A stretch of DNA of 64,000 nt from contig MU858143.1 in the NCBI GenBank assembly GCA_033297075.1, forward strand, positions 78,638 to 142,637, given 5' to 3'. The stretch is from Rhypophila decipiens. Taxonomy: Eukaryota; Ascomycota; Sordariomycetes; Sordariales; Naviculisporaceae. The notes beneath the pieces are model-generated. The model was not told the DNA's origin and did not search any database. It worked only from the letters and a program-made list of their open reading frames with translations. Both the position numbers and the translations under genes were made by a program. This document shows, piece by piece, positions 35,401 through 48,008 of the stretch (within the stretch, counting starts at the first letter, position 1; each line of letters begins with the position of its first letter).

Positions 35401-38400
35401 CCCGCCGGCAGGGTTCCGTTTTTCGCGCTCGGCGGGATTGTCGCAATCGACCAGGGCTCCTTGCCCTTAACCACTTCCTCGGGACGAGCAACGACGACGC
35501 CCCGTCACCTAGGGTTGGGGTCAAGTCCCTTGAACATCACACACATCAACCAACGCCAAGCTCTGCATGCTACGTCTTCTTGGGCAATCCGTGTTCTTCG
35601 CTCCTTGCTTGAGGGCAGCAAATGCAATGGTCAGACAACAAATTATGTGCCCCGTGGTTGAACGGAACACTCATTGAGCGGTTAGTCTGCCAACTTTCCT
35701 GAGAGCAAACTGATGACCCAGCAGTTTCTCTGCTGCATCGCTTGCGCAGCAAAACAACATCCCGAATACCATGGTCTCTGCTTGGTACGGCGGACAGGAT
35801 TCTGCTGATCTTGGCCAAACCTCTCGGCGGTGTCCAAACAAGGAAGGTTGTTGGTACATACTGCATTCCCACGGCGGCGGCGGTCCATGATGTGAGAACG
35901 GTGCAGGAAAGAATGCATATCTCAGGAGATCAGCTTGACACGTCTATTCTATGGGCCACCGGCTTGCTACGAGGGATGAAAAAAGTCCCATGGTGAGACC
36001 ATCTAGATAGAAACAGAACAATCAGCCCTAGTGTATTGGGTCTTAAATTATGGGGAGCCTCGGTCAATGACCAACGCGTTAGGGACAGCTAAGCGAAAAA
36101 TATGCAAATGAGGCGAACGTGAATCGGTATCCGTAATGAAGGTGGAAAATCGAGGCTTCCAGACACAGTGGACCGGCTACGGCGAGTCGGGGACCGAGGT
36201 TGCCGTTCTCATGGATGCATCCAAGCGTCATGTCAAATTGACGGCTTCGAGGCACAGTCGATGGAGGTTGTCCTCGAATGGTCCCGAGAGGTTGGTACGG
36301 TGGTCTGAGCTCATCGAATGGGAAGCCGCCTACCTTGCCGAAATTGCACACGCAGGAAAATAACTAGTTGGTCCTTGCATCCGCGGCTGCGCTTGGAGGG
36401 GTGGACGTCAGTTGGTGTCTGGTGAGGGTTGGACGCTGATTGGAGGTTCTGCAACCCATTTGGCACCTTTTTATGTCGATTGTTTGATGCTCACACTCTA
36501 TTGCAGTCACGGCACCCACTACGAATCGTGAAGTAGGGCTCGGTCTGGGTTTCTACCTTCCTTTCTGCCTATGAAACAGGTAAGTCGATTTCATGGGGCT
36601 TTCGCTAACGATGCAAAGCAGAAATCCAGCCAATGAGGACGACACCGACAAACATGGGAATCCCAAAGCATCTCAAATATGCATGCTACTAGGGCACACT
36701 ATTAGCAGCATAGGAGTGGCCTTGATACATGAAACTAATGAGAGATATGTATGGGGGCTCGATATAAATAAACCGAGCAAAATATCATTCGCAGGAGGAG
36801 GCTTGGTCATGGATCAGTCAGTGACTCGCCCGACCTCTTCTTGCCCCTCTCCTCGCTGCCAAAGGGGACGAGGAAGTTTCCTGCCCAGCAAAGCGGCAAT
36901 GGCCTCAAAAAGAGCGAAGCTGCGGCTGTCTGGGCCCCTCCCTCCCCTCTACCGCATACCAAGTCACCAACCACCCCCTTTTCCTCCTGATGATGGCCCC
37001 CGATGGGCCAGGTAGCATTGTCTTTATTTCTGGCTTTCCGGATCTGATAGTGATCATGCACGTACACGTGTAATGCCGCAAGTGCAAGGCAATATCATCC
37101 TGCCAACTGCAGAGCAAAAGGGGTGCTGCTGTGGTGCCCGTCATCCGGCATCCACCTGAGCAATGCATGCACCGATGTAAGTTGGTTAGCTTGTGCGACT
37201 TCCTATCCATAAATTCCGTGCACAAAAACTCAGCTTTTGCTGTCTGCCTTTCCCAAGAGTTTGGGAACTTTCATTTTACTCCATGGGTTGAGTTGCACCC
37301 CGTTGGTCAATTGCTAACTGGCGGGCTGGGTTCGTTGCATAATATCTATCCATACTTCCCTGAAGCAGAGTCAGGATCAGCCGCCCACTTGACCACTCTT
37401 AACTGATGGATCTGTTTCCGCTCCTTGGGATCATTTTCCTTCTGGGCTCCTTTCTTTCTTTCGCATCTTGCATCCTGCGGTGCAAGCTACAGTACTAGAA
37501 TACTGATGCGTAGCTGAATGCTAGTATCCACCACCCAGTGCAGTGGTTTGGGTCGGTTAGGTATGTTGTGCAGATCTCCGCCTCTTCGCTGCATTCTGCT
37601 CAGTTGGAACCGTTTTCTCCGCCCCGTTCATATCCGTATTCTCGGTCTCACGTTTCGCAACACGTATCGCTGTGCAATCCGATTTCTGTCCCTCAGTACC
37701 AAGGGCTGGTTGAGGGAAGACGGGGGTTGCTCTGCTCATATCAGTTTGGGAATTGGGATCATGCCGTCTGCTGTGGTTCGCTCCTTCTCTGAGTTGTCAA
37801 TTATCAATTTTGTTTTTACACCGAAGACAAGCTCAGCCCGGTTCCCTTTTTCCATAAATGCCTCGGTCCCACCTCGCTCACTACCGTACCCATAACCAGG
37901 TCCTTGGGTAATTTGGTTTGAATCAAATGTAGTTTCCGTGGAGAGAGGGGAGGACACAGTGCGCGAGATGCTGGCAGTCGCAAATTACTTAATATTTCCT
38001 GCTTACCCCGAATGCGGATGGGTCTCATAACACACCGCCAATCCGTCATGATCCGTCTTGAGAGCGGAGAGCCAGAGAGCCACCCAGTCAGTGAGTAGTG
38101 TATCCATTCCCTCGGGTTCGCTGTTCGGTATTGTTGCACATACCACACTCCGTAAGCACAACAGGCATGTTCCCCGGCTGGTTGATAACTTGGTGAAGGG
38201 TCGTCTTTGGAGCGAGGTCACGCATACCCCCTCTTCGTTTCTTGTCATCAACCTGATACCTACTCCGCGGGCACCATCCTACACCATTTCATGTGGTGGG
38301 TGCATGACGAACCCCTCCTCGCGCTTTATTATTAGTATTTGATATGGGAACTCGAGGCACCTTTCAGCTCCGGTTCTGTCACCTGGGCAATCAGGCTTTT

Positions 38401-38965
38401 TCACTGTTTCTTTTCTTTTTTCCCTCGTTCTAAATCTCGTGTACAAGCACGTCACAGTCAATCCTCCACAACAAATACCATATCCGCACCGTGATAACAA
38501 TCCAATTCGGGTCGAAAACGAGTTTGATTGTTTGTTTTCATTCTCATTATTCGTCTCACTATTCATGCCGTATTTATACTTGTATTACATGGTGTACATA
38601 GGACATATTTCTTCTCAATGCCGTTTCTATGCCCAGGCAAAAGGAGTTTCCGCTTGTTTGATATAGGAACCAAATCTTCCCTCTTCCTCCTTTCTCCTTC
38701 CGCTCTCCGATTCATGTCTCTTGTAACTAACTGGTCCATCAAAAGAAGCCAACAAACAACCAAGGGGTTCCGTTGTAAGTAAAATGCAATGCATAATGTT
38801 CAAAGAGAGGAATGATGTGAGAAAAACGTGACAAACCAAAACCAACCACTGACGCCGTAGGAAGCCGAAAGAGATACAGATAGTACCTTTATAAAGTAAT
38901 CCAAAAAAAAGAGGAAGAAAAAGAAAAGAAAAAAGCTAAAGAAACAAACCCCTAGAAATAGCTAG
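32425..38965. other. Longest gene-free stretch in the window
   Basis: About 6.5 kb between the start of the methyltransferase gene and the 3' end of LSB6. Many open frames of 60-160 codons occur on both strands, but none has a domain, a good signal peptide or splice-linked continuation that I can see. The last 200 bp before LSB6 are A- and T-rich, as in a 3' untranslated region. Confidence 0.45.
32565..32572 (-). promoter_or_regulatory. TATA box candidate of the methyltransferase gene
   Basis: GTATATATTC on the minus strand, about 145 bp upstream of the methyltransferase ATG at 32424, and with no other ATG in between. Position and sequence fit a fungal core promoter. Confidence 0.4.
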
Positions 38966-41577
38966 CTAGCACCACGTAAACACAGGATTCCTAGTCTTGA
39001 CCGGCTCCAGCCTCTCGACAATTACCTTCCTCTGGTTCCCTTCCATCCCCTCGGCAGCTGCATACCCAAGGTCCCCTTCCAACTCGTCATCTTCACGGTT
39101 GTACTCGTAGAAAATGCGCGGGATTGTTGACCCCCCCGCACCACCGCTACCTCCATAAAGCTGCGTGGCGATCGTGCTGCTATTCCGTCTCCCCGCTGCC
39201 GTGGTGAACGAGAACCTGCGCTGATGTTCACGCTGGCGCTCGGGAGAGTACATATTCAGTGACCTCGGCGGACCATGACTCATAGCTCCGCGATGTATTT
39301 TTGGACGATTGTTGCTTGTTGTTGCGCTGGCCGCCGCCGAGCCATTTCCAGCTGCCGGCTTGAATAATCCGTCCAGATGACTACTACCTCCATTCAGGAT
39401 TGGCGACGACATGGTGCTCACAGCAACATCAGGTGCAGAAGGAGGCTCCTCAGCCACAAGCGAAGGGGAGGACAGTTCGAACCGGCCAGGGTTTGGCAGG
39501 TCCGCTGCCGGGCTGGCCATACCCAGCAAGTCCACTGCCGCCACGGCCGGGGCACTGGACGAAGAGTTGGCGGCGCCAATGTCCATCTCCTCCTCGATCA
39601 TGCCCTCTTGTGAGTACATCTCGGCCTCTGCCCGGCGGCGCATCTCAGAGCTCGTCAGCCTCATAGGCACGGCCACGGGCACATCTACCAGGTCATCCCA
39701 GACGCAGACCTTGGCGCGACGGGTGAGCTCGAGCGGGCCGTGGTCCGGAGTCTTGAGCGTCTCGACCACGTTCCATGCTTGGCCTTTCATGACGGCTATT
39801 TGCTTGGCAAACATGCGTTCTTGGAAATCTGGGTCAAGCTGGAATACGCGGCGGAGGGCGAGCTGGGTCTGACTCCACCAGTCTTTGGAGGTAAGCAAGG
39901 GGAGGAAGTGATCACGAGTCTTTTGTGAAAAGGGACGGCCAATCAAATCTACTGGGAGGAAGAGCCACCCAAAGGGGAAACTGAAAGCGTAATATTAGTA
40001 AACAGAACCACGCAGGGAGTGTTGGGTGCTTCGTTTGCTTACCTCCGCCATGCGTCGGGGTGCTTCCAGGGCCAGGACAACGAGTTATCAATGGCTCCTA
40101 TCGTGATTTTGGGGTCAGGAACAGGTGGAGGTGAAGTCGATGCGTCCATGGGCTTCTGGGCTCTATACGGGTAGGAGGCCCTGGTCTTAGTCGGGCCGGC
40201 CTGGCTCAAGTGTACTGGCCTTGGGCCTTCTTCTGCTACTTCTGCTTGCTCTTCCTCTTGCGTCGGCGCGTTCATATTCAGATGCACCGGCTCTGACGCA
40301 ATGGAGACATTCTGCGTCTCCCAATCGACCTTGATCATCCAATTATCCAAGCCTCGGTCTGTGTTCCGCATGATGTAATCCAAGATGACCAGCTTTTCCA
40401 GCTCTTCCCGGAACGCCTGTTTCAGAGTCGGTGTCCATACAAAGTTGCCGGGGCCTGGCGTGAGTGACTGCGGACTGTCCTGGCCATCGTCGCTCTCGGC
40501 GTCATCTTCCCGGCTGCTCGAGGGCCGACAGCTATCGGCCCACCGCTTCTTCTTTTTTCTATGCGTGTCATTTGTCCGGAACCCGGAAAGATACTGATCT
40601 GGCCAGGGATGTTCCCTTAGGAAGACGTTTGCGTCTTTGAAGCCCTTGAGGAAAACCTGGAAACTTCCAGGCTTGGCGGGGAATGCCTTCTTCTTGCGTG
40701 AAAAGTTATAGCGATCCCAAAATGGATAGTGGAACGACTTGGAGGAAAGGTAGACAACATCTGTGTATGGGACCATGTGTGTGCGGAGTTGCGCATCCAG
40801 GACGTAGGCAGCCGCTTCACTGACATAGGAAAGGTTTGGAATAAGACTTGAGGAAGACTGTTAGCAACGTGCAAATCCACGATCAAAGGGAGCGAGTACG
40901 AACCAGGCTCTCCCAAAGAAGCAAGGGAACAGATTTCTGTGAATCCATTTGTTCCACTTTGGGTTTCCCGCGGCATACGGCTCCTCATCCTTGGGCTTGA
41001 AGACGCCCACTACTTTCCCATCCATGTTTCTCGCAAAGTAGCTGCCAGAGCTGCCCTGCGAGATCATTCGGGGATGGACACCCTGCTGAATCGCTATCCT
41101 GACGCTCTCCACGATCGCCTCAAACTCAGCCTTGGTCATGTAGCCGGGCTCGGGGCGTGAGAGCATCTCGGCCGTGACAGGTCGTACGCCCTCGGGCGCC
41201 TGAAAGACGGAGTGGTGTATCTCGAGCCGCTCTTCCTCCTCGCCCGTCTTCTTGTGGCGCGTGCGCTTGAACTTGCTCGCAATCTCATCGGCCCAGCGTT
41301 CTAATCTCGCATTGATAGCTTTGAGGTCGACACCGGAGTTGCTTCGTGCCCGCCTCCGCCGGTTGCCGCGAACAGAGGCTCCCGGATGTGCCGACAGCTT
41401 GGGACTCGACATGCCCGAATGGGGGCGCGGCTGTGTGACGGGTGCATATCGAGGGGCGGTGGGTGGTTGAAGCGACGCTACGCTGTAGGCTAGGGGATCA
41501 TCGTCAGAGTCGTCGCTGAACTGGTCGGCCTGTTCGAGCCGTTGGTAGCCCGTCGTGGCCGGCCGGTTCCGTGGCAT
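38966..41577 (-). CDS. LSB6: Type II phosphatidylinositol 4-kinase
   Basis: Phosphorylates phosphatidylinositol at the 4-position on Golgi, endosomal and vacuolar membranes (family knowledge). Exons 41577-40904, 40846-40043 and 39980-38966 give 830 residues. Intron 1 (40903-40847) starts GTTCGT and uses the acceptor CTCAAG; this restores FGRA-CLIPNLSYVSE. Intron 2 (40042-39981) restores DAWR-SFPFGWLFLPVDLIGRPFS. Catalytic-domain landmarks: glycine-rich SQGSSGSYFARN (about 173-184) with Lys194 in VGVFKPKDEEP, the CCFFG-type segment PCFFGRACLIPN with the cysteines that are palmitoylated in animal type II kinases (here Cys219 and Cys225 region), the catalytic loop RNTDRGLDNW near 387, and AIDNSLSWPWKHP near 475. 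An acidic/Lys insert (RKKKKRWADS onward) and a long Ser/Ala-rich C-terminal tail are typical of fungal members. Identification is secure. Confidence 0.95.
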
Positions 41578-43121
41578 TGCGGTCGAGGCTCGGAGTATCA
41601 GTGCAGATGGGTTCGGTCTTTGTTTCAAGTCCTGAAGCTGAGATAATCAGATCTCGAAAACCCTGCGAAAAAGCCCGAGCTGATTGGAAGCGATTATCAT
41701 CTGCTCGTGGCGAATGGCGATTGCTTTTGTCCTCCAAGTTGGTGCCCTCAAATCCTTCATAAAGGTTGTATCCTGAAAAGGGATGGGAAGCAAAAAGTAG
41801 AGTGCTTGACCCAAAGTTTCGATGGCCTGCGAAATGGGGAACGGATTGAAAAGTGTAATAATAGAAGACGAGGGGCTTCAAAGAAGAATAAAATACCAAA
41901 CTTTCACCCGTACAGGTGTCCCGTTAGGAATATGGTTTTGGTATCGCAACAACGGATGGAAGAAACAGGTGAACAAGCCTTCCAAGTTCCAACGTTGCCT
42001 TCCGAGGTGTCGGGTGGTGTCGTCAAACGTGGTTCTGTACGGGTTACGGAGTAAAGTGTCAGACACCGCGAATGGATGGCCTTAGCGCGCCTTCAGCGTT
42101 CCCGATGACGGCAGGGGTGTGTGGAGAGAGCATGTGAAGGGGCGTGAGTTTAGCGTTGTGTGAAGCAAGCCCCACCATTCAGCTCTGCCTCGCACGTGTC
42201 CTTGCTGCAGTGGCTTGCAGGGGCCGTTGGACCTCAGACTCAGGTTGCGTTCAAAACGGCTCCTAACCCGTATGAACCTTGATAAAACCATGCGACAAAC
42301 CTGAAAGTGATTGGTTTTGTATTTCACGAAAACAGTAACAAAATCGCCATGGCCCATATCCTATCGAAATCAACATCAGTTCAGTCACGCACGTGGACGT
42401 GGTCCACAAGACAAGACCATCCTATCAACTCTCTCTTCTGTAGCCTCATTTTTCAGTAGTTCCATCAATGGTTTTCGCCAGCTCACGTCGCAGCTCGGCG
42501 GTCGCATCCAATTCGATCGGGGAATATAGCAAGACGGCAACTTGCATTCGGTGGCTGCTCAACCGAGAAAATTCAGGGTCCCCGGCAACGAATTGAACAC
42601 TTGAAGGTCTGAGTACGGCCCTCCATGGAGTTAGTGATGAAACCTGAAAGATATAATGGCCCCTGTCGGGGTTCATTCTTGACTCGGGGCACGCGTGATT
42701 ATTTTGGTGACCGATGCGCCCATATATGAAAAGTTTCATTCATTTCAATATTTTCCTCTCACTGTTTTTCCATTCTCTATTTTGTTACTTGCTCTTCTGT
42801 TCTGTACCTCTCACGTGTGACGTTCGTCGTGGAACTCACCGCTCCTCGATCAAGAAAAAGGGATATCAGCATTGCATCTTATCGCTCTTGGTGATCCAGC
42901 TACCACCTATCCCTGCAAGTTAAAAAAGGGGTATCGGAGCCGAGCTGACCTTGAAGCTCAACACCTTCACCTCACTTGATCTACTTGTCAGACCTCGAAT
43001 CTCCAACTCGCCCAGACTCCTCTCACAAAACAGAGAAGCGCCACAGATAACCAAACAAACTGAGGATAGCCCACAATCCAAGGCCCGCCAAGAGGAAAGT
43101 CGAAACAGAAACAAGGGGAAA
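41578..43121. other. Divergent intergenic region
   Basis: About 1.5 kb upstream of LSB6 (minus) and the small Cys-containing protein (plus). It contains one TACGGAGTA motif at 42045. An ATG-started 97-codon frame on the minus strand (42446-42739) has no recognisable features and is not called. Confidence 0.4.
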
Positions 43122-43382
43122 ATGCCCTACTGCTGGCGCGTCCGTCTCTACTTTGCCTGCGGCTGCGTCCAAGAGACGGCCACCGCTCACAGCTGCGACA
43201 ACAACGTCAACCTCAGCAGCGGCTGCTCCAACGTTTGGACATCCAACCGGTCTACGCGCAAGAAATGCACTGATCATCGCGACAGTTCCTTGGAAGGGGT
43301 TTATCAAGATACGGGAGGAGGAGATGACCAAGAGGTTGAGATGAGTGTGGAGGGGCCTTCTTTTGAGACTCTTGGGTTATGA
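43122..43382 (+). CDS. Small Cys-containing hypothetical protein (86 residues)
   Basis: The first in-frame ATG (43122, context GAAAATGCC) opens an 86-codon frame. The N-terminal half has five spaced cysteines (MPYCWRVRLYFACGCVQE, then HSC and SGC) followed by a basic KKC-TDH segment; the C-terminal half is acidic. The first 18 residues contain no lysine or acidic residue, but there is no clear signal peptide. The cysteine spacing suggests a small metal-binding or disulfide-bonded fold; this is inference. The upstream frame stays open without an ATG. No function is assigned. It is transcribed away from LSB6. Confidence 0.45.
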   Translation: MPYCWRVRLYFACGCVQETATAHSCDNNVNLSSGCSNVWTSNRSTRKKCTDHRDSSLEGVYQDTGGGDDQEVEMSVEGPSFETLGL

Positions 43383-44237
43383 GATCCCGTCTCGATCAAG
43401 CATGGAAACATATCTGAGGAATATTTTGACGCTAGTATGAAAGGGACAGGATGGCAAAGACGGCGACTGAGAATAGGACCTGACACGATTCCCCACCGGC
43501 TGACTAGCTTGGTTAACGGCATGGGCAGTGGGTGGCCAGTCCGAGTAGGAAGAGTAAGGTGGTTTTGGAGTTCGATATGGATTTGGCACTTGGTTCGAGA
43601 TTCAACTTTTCTTTCGGGATTCTTTTTGTTTTTATAGTTCAACACTCACCAATGCATGGGGGGTAAGTGTCGTCGTTTCCCCTCGTAATCCTCACCCCGC
43701 CCCTATTAATATAATCAAGCTAATAACTCCTTTGATCGGTATCAGCTGTATCCGTTAGTTTTGCATTTCTTTTTTTTCACATGAGCAACAGTAGCACAAC
43801 ATAACACGCAAACGACCGCTATAGAAAACAACAAATACAGTCAACTAAATAACGTTAAAAATCACTCTAACTGACCTTGCTATAAGCACAGTAAAACGGA
43901 GATTACACATTTCCCATATGCTCCTTCGTTTGTCCCACCTCATGCTTCTCTTTGGTCTCACGACGGTGTTCTCGATCACGGGGCCCAAGGGCAGCAAATG
44001 CCCGGATTACTGCTACGTATTGCTGTCGGGCAATCACGACATCACCGACTTCCTCATTCGCGCCTCGCAAACTCCCATGTCACGACCAAAAATCAAGCAC
44101 ACACGCCTTTCCGCTTTCGAATGCGCTCCCCTAGTGGTGACAGATATACAGAACAGCCCGCATCCATCCTACAAGTCCCTATCCCTTGGTCGAATTTGAT
44201 CCCTCGGCCGAAGTCGCTTGACAGAAGCCTAATCCAC
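43383..44237. other. Intergenic region between convergent genes
   Basis: About 0.85 kb, AT-rich near 43700-43910. A 93-codon plus-strand frame starting at 43918 has a hydrophobic N-terminus but runs antisense into the 3' end of the EED gene and is not called. Confidence 0.4.
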
Positions 44238-46600
44238 CTAGGCGGCTTGGGGGTCAAACAATCCCGGCGTAGCGTCCGGCGGGCCATACATATACGTCGT
44301 ACCCGCGGAGGAGGCGGCGCCAACAACAGGGAGGACGACGGGCTGTCCTGCAGGCGGTGGTGCCAAGACACCGCCACCGCCGCTGCCGCCGCTGCCGCCG
44401 CTGAATGGGTGTGCAGTCCCAGTCCCATTCCTGTTTCCACTTCCATTCGTCACCGTGACAGTGGGCACCGGTGTCGATCCCTTACGATCTTTGCTACTAG
44501 CACCTTTGGTGTCCTTGCCCCATCGGTGATACAAGATGGCGTTGTTTTGGTTACCCACGACAACACACCAGTCGCCCTCGGGACTCCAGGCAACCTGGCG
44601 ACCGACGAAGCTGCCATCGATGGTGTTCTGCTTATGACACCTGATGAGCGCCTGCGGGTTGCCTGTCTCGTACATCTCAGCCCACTCCGTCAGCGTCCTC
44701 TGGTTGTAACCGCCCAAGCCGATGACGTTGTCGGGATCCGGGCTGGCTGTGGCCATGGAGTTCTTATCTCCGGCCCCCCCAGCCCCGCCAGTCACCGCGC
44801 GAGGATTGGGGGCTTTGCCTTTTTTGACGAGAAGCCAGTGGGGCTTCTCCGGTGCTGGTGGCCTCCCATTGGGGGTCTCCTTGGACTTGTTGGCCTCTTC
44901 ATGATCGTCAAGGGCATCTATGAAGCGGTTGTACTCGCGAAATCTGTTCATATCCCAGAAGAAGGTCTTTGATTTGGCATTGGCAAAGGCCAAGATCGGG
45001 TGCTTGTTCTGTGTGTGGAACATGCGGAAACGCATAAAAAACTGCGAGTGGCAGTCCGGGGTTGAAAACTGGAGGAGCCGAGTGAACAGGGCGTAACGAT
45101 TCGGTGGTGAGACCTTGGCAAAAGCTGAGCGTGTCTGCTCCTTGGGATCGAAATTAGTAGGCGCACCCAAGGGAGGAAGCGGAGGATTTCCCGAGTCGAA
45201 TCCCTCAACACGCCAAAGGACAATCTTGTCCTCGTGGCAGGCCCGGGAGAGAATCATATCGCCATAAAAGGCGACGCTGCAAGATTGGTTGCCACATTAG
45301 AATCGTCTACTACGCGATGGCTGAGCGAGATGAAGACATACCAATCGACCAAGTTGCCATGCACTTCGCAGCTCGCGAAATGAGGATAATGGAGAACGAT
45401 AGGCATGTCCACGGGCTTATTGGGAATATCCGGTAGCGTCCACTAGTTGCTGTTAGGAACCGATAGTGAGGGACAATAGTTGCATGCACAGTAACTCACG
45501 AGGTTGATCCACTGGTCGTGACCGGCTGAGAGAAGGTATCTTCCTGTTCTGTGAAATGCCTGGAGAGTCTAAGTAAAGCTCCCAGCCAATGAGGAAAGGC
45601 AAGCAACATGTTACTTACCACGCTCAGCAGATCATAAATATGCCCCTCGCCTCCCAGTATAGCCACACAAGGCTGCGAGGAGTGAACCTTATCCAGGCTC
45701 CAAATTCTGACCGTAGTATCATCAGAGGCGGATGCAATTATAGCAGGGTTAGCAGGCGAGGTTGTGATATCATTAATACCCTTGACGGCTGTCAGCAAGA
45801 AATCATGAAAAGTCGGGACTCGGAGATGTGAAACTTACACCTCCATGGCCAACGAGTGTCTATATGATTATGGTCAGCTCACCCAGATAAAGCAAAGAGG
45901 CACCCAATGGATGGGCTTCATACCCTGACCAGCTTGCCTTCGACCACATCGTAGATCTTGATCTTGGCATCATTCCCGGCGACTAAAAGCCACGGTGCTC
46001 CCGTGACGGGATCTTTGGACCAGCAACAGGTGCAATTCCTTGCCGTTTCCTGGATTTCCCCAAGTCAGAATGATGGGCCGAAAGTGGTGCTTGAAGACCG
46101 AGAATCGTTGACTTACGTCGTCGTCTCTAATTACTCTGAGGATTTCGCATGGATTTTTGTCCTTTTCTTTCTCTCCTATATCTTTTAATCGACAGATGAC
46201 GGCCTTGGCAGATGTGATGGTTAGTTCTTTTTTTTTCCTCATCTCAACTGGACCGACAGAAACTCACATGTTTCTTACTCGTTGCCGCGAATACTGGCGG
46301 TGCATTTATCGAGCCATACGGATAGAACTTGACATCGAAGAATTCTGGGACACGGTTCCAACTTAGTACAGTGAAGTGCAAATAATCATGATGATTTTGT
46401 CTTGTCTGAAATGCGGCTTGGTGGTTGGACATACCAGCCTCGTCGGTCCCTTCAGAATCAAGCTAACAGTCGAACAATCGTCAGCACTCGTGCTCATCAC
46501 TATCGGCCTGTTTATTTGGACATACTGTCATTTGAAAGGTTGTTCGCAACTTGGGAAAATCCCACTCGCTGAGATCAGCGGCCGTTGTTGGTTTCGCCAT
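44238..46600 (-). CDS. EED: Polycomb EED/ESC homologue, WD40 subunit of PRC2 (H3K27 methyltransferase complex)
   Basis: EED reads H3K27me3 and activates the EZH2-type catalytic subunit in PRC2, which marks facultative heterochromatin in many filamentous fungi. Ten exons (high to low): 46600-46526, 46462-46435, 46344-46268, 46203-46117, 46049-45924, 45859-45839, 45780-45619, 45568-45500, 45442-45342, 45276-44238; 594 residues. All nine introns are GT-AG, 50-90 bp. Exon 3 uses the acceptor CCCAG after a TACTAAG branch site, giving EAEFFDVKFYPYGS. WD-repeat hallmarks follow: FAATSKKHAVICRL, WLLVAGNDAKIKIYDV, TLVGHGGGINDI, IIASASDDTTVRIWSLD, GRYLLSAGHDQWINLWTLP and FYGDMILSRACHEDKIVLWRVE. The last match EED better than generic WD proteins. 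The C-terminal 120 residues are low-complexity Gly/Ser/Pro. The start ATG (46600) gives MAKPTTAADLSEWDFPKL. Confidence 0.88.
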
Positions 46601-47479
46601 CTCGGCGTTCCTGCAAGGACCGACTGGTGAGAAGGGATGATGTTCGTGTCAGCTGCTATGTGCGTGTGGCATGATTGGTTTCTATCCTGGGGCAGAGGCT
46701 CAAATTACTGCGTGTGACGATGATGTCCTGGTGTAGACCTGTGGCCTGTTTCGAGTCTGTCGTTGAGTTGCAGCATTTAACTCTGCTGAGTCTTGAACCG
46801 GTGGGCGATATTCGAAAACTCAATCAGTCTATACTTATACTCGTATACTGCTGCGGAAAACACTAGTTATTGAGTCGGACGAGATGTCGTTGCTCCGATT
46901 TACGCCGCCAGGTACGGAGTACATGTAGTGCAATTCAAAGTTGTCGTTGATGCACATGTGACTGGCCTCTTTGATCGATTTGACGCGTTTTCTCAGAGTG
47001 AGACGCGGCTGGCGCTTGGCCCCACTCACCACTAAAAGCCGGACACTTTGGGAAAGAGCATCGCAGAATAATCCGGATTGAAAATAGCATATGGAGAAGG
47101 AATTACACATTAGGTTTTGCTGCAGTTTGAGTTTGGAGCTAAAAGGTAGAAAACAAAAGGGCTTGCTTTCTGCTCATTCCAGGTAGCTCAGATAACAAGT
47201 GGGGGAAATTTTCATCAAGAGTTATCCGTACTCCGTACATATGAATGAATAAGGTGAAGGAAGGTAACACCTTGATCAGTCAGCACAGCTTCAAGTTTGC
47301 CGTGACCAGAACCTTCGGACCATGTCATTTCGGATGAATATAAAAGTAATGATTCACCCACAACCAGAGAACCAGAATTTCAAGAGAGAAGAAACGCATT
47401 TGCGTCAAGCCACAACTCAAAACATCCAACTCGCGGCCCCTCTAGCGTTTGGTACCGAGCTGCACGAGGCGGAAAACAG

Positions 47480-48008
47480 CTGTCTCTCTCAAACGCCTGA
47501 TGACAACCACGCTAGTGACGACGAAGCCCCCCCCCCCCCATCCTCACAAAATTGACCATTTTGTCAAAACTCAACTTAACAGAGTATTGTATAGCCATTT
47601 CAAGCCAGGATACAGTGCAATCTATACCAAAAGATAGCCCTAGATTCAGCGATTCTTTTGGTACTTCTTGCACTCGGTTGTAGCTGAGTCTGGTTATACT
47701 GTGTGATATTGACTAAAAAGCTGGGGATTTTCTGTATTTACGATTGAAAGTTCTCTCTCTATGACTGTTTATCCTTGGACAATAATATATGCGGTATTAC
47801 CAGATTAAGCCAGAATTGAGTGTAAAGAGTACTAAAAGAATCGCTGAATCTAGGGCTATCTTTTGGTATATATTGCATTGTAGTTTGGCTTGAAATGGCT
47901 CTATAGTTGAGTATTTGGCTTTAAAAATCGGGATTTTGGCTTTTTCGTGAGGAAGGGTGGCCCGCGTGCAATCACTAGCGTGGTTGTCATCAGGCGTTTG
48001 AGAGACAG
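47480..48008. mobile_element. Foldback (long inverted-repeat) element, about 0.53 kb
   Basis: The arms 47480-47705 and 47783-48008 are inverted copies of one another. The outer part matches almost perfectly over about 40 bp (CTGTCTCTC, then CAAACGCCTGATGACAACCA). A middle segment is poorly conserved and includes a run of 13 C on the left. A long inner block is again nearly identical (ACCAAAAGATAGCCCTAGAT and neighbours). Only about 80 bp separates the arms. Most differences in the inner block are C/T or G/A, as RIP would leave. No coding capacity. It could be a foldback transposon or an inverted duplication of a host segment; no target duplication is obvious. Confidence 0.65.
47527..47539. 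repeat. Poly-C run of 13
   Basis: Thirteen consecutive C inside the left arm of the foldback element; absent from the matching position of the right arm. Confidence 0.9.

Noticed and set aside
42446..42739. 97-codon minus-strand frame with an ATG
   Set aside because: I tried to fit small conserved fungal proteins and found no convincing match.
43918..44199. 93-codon plus-strand frame with a hydrophobic N-terminus (possible secreted peptide)
   Set aside because: Only two or three cysteines, and position in the AT-rich 3' region facing the EED gene; signal-like starts arise easily in such DNA.
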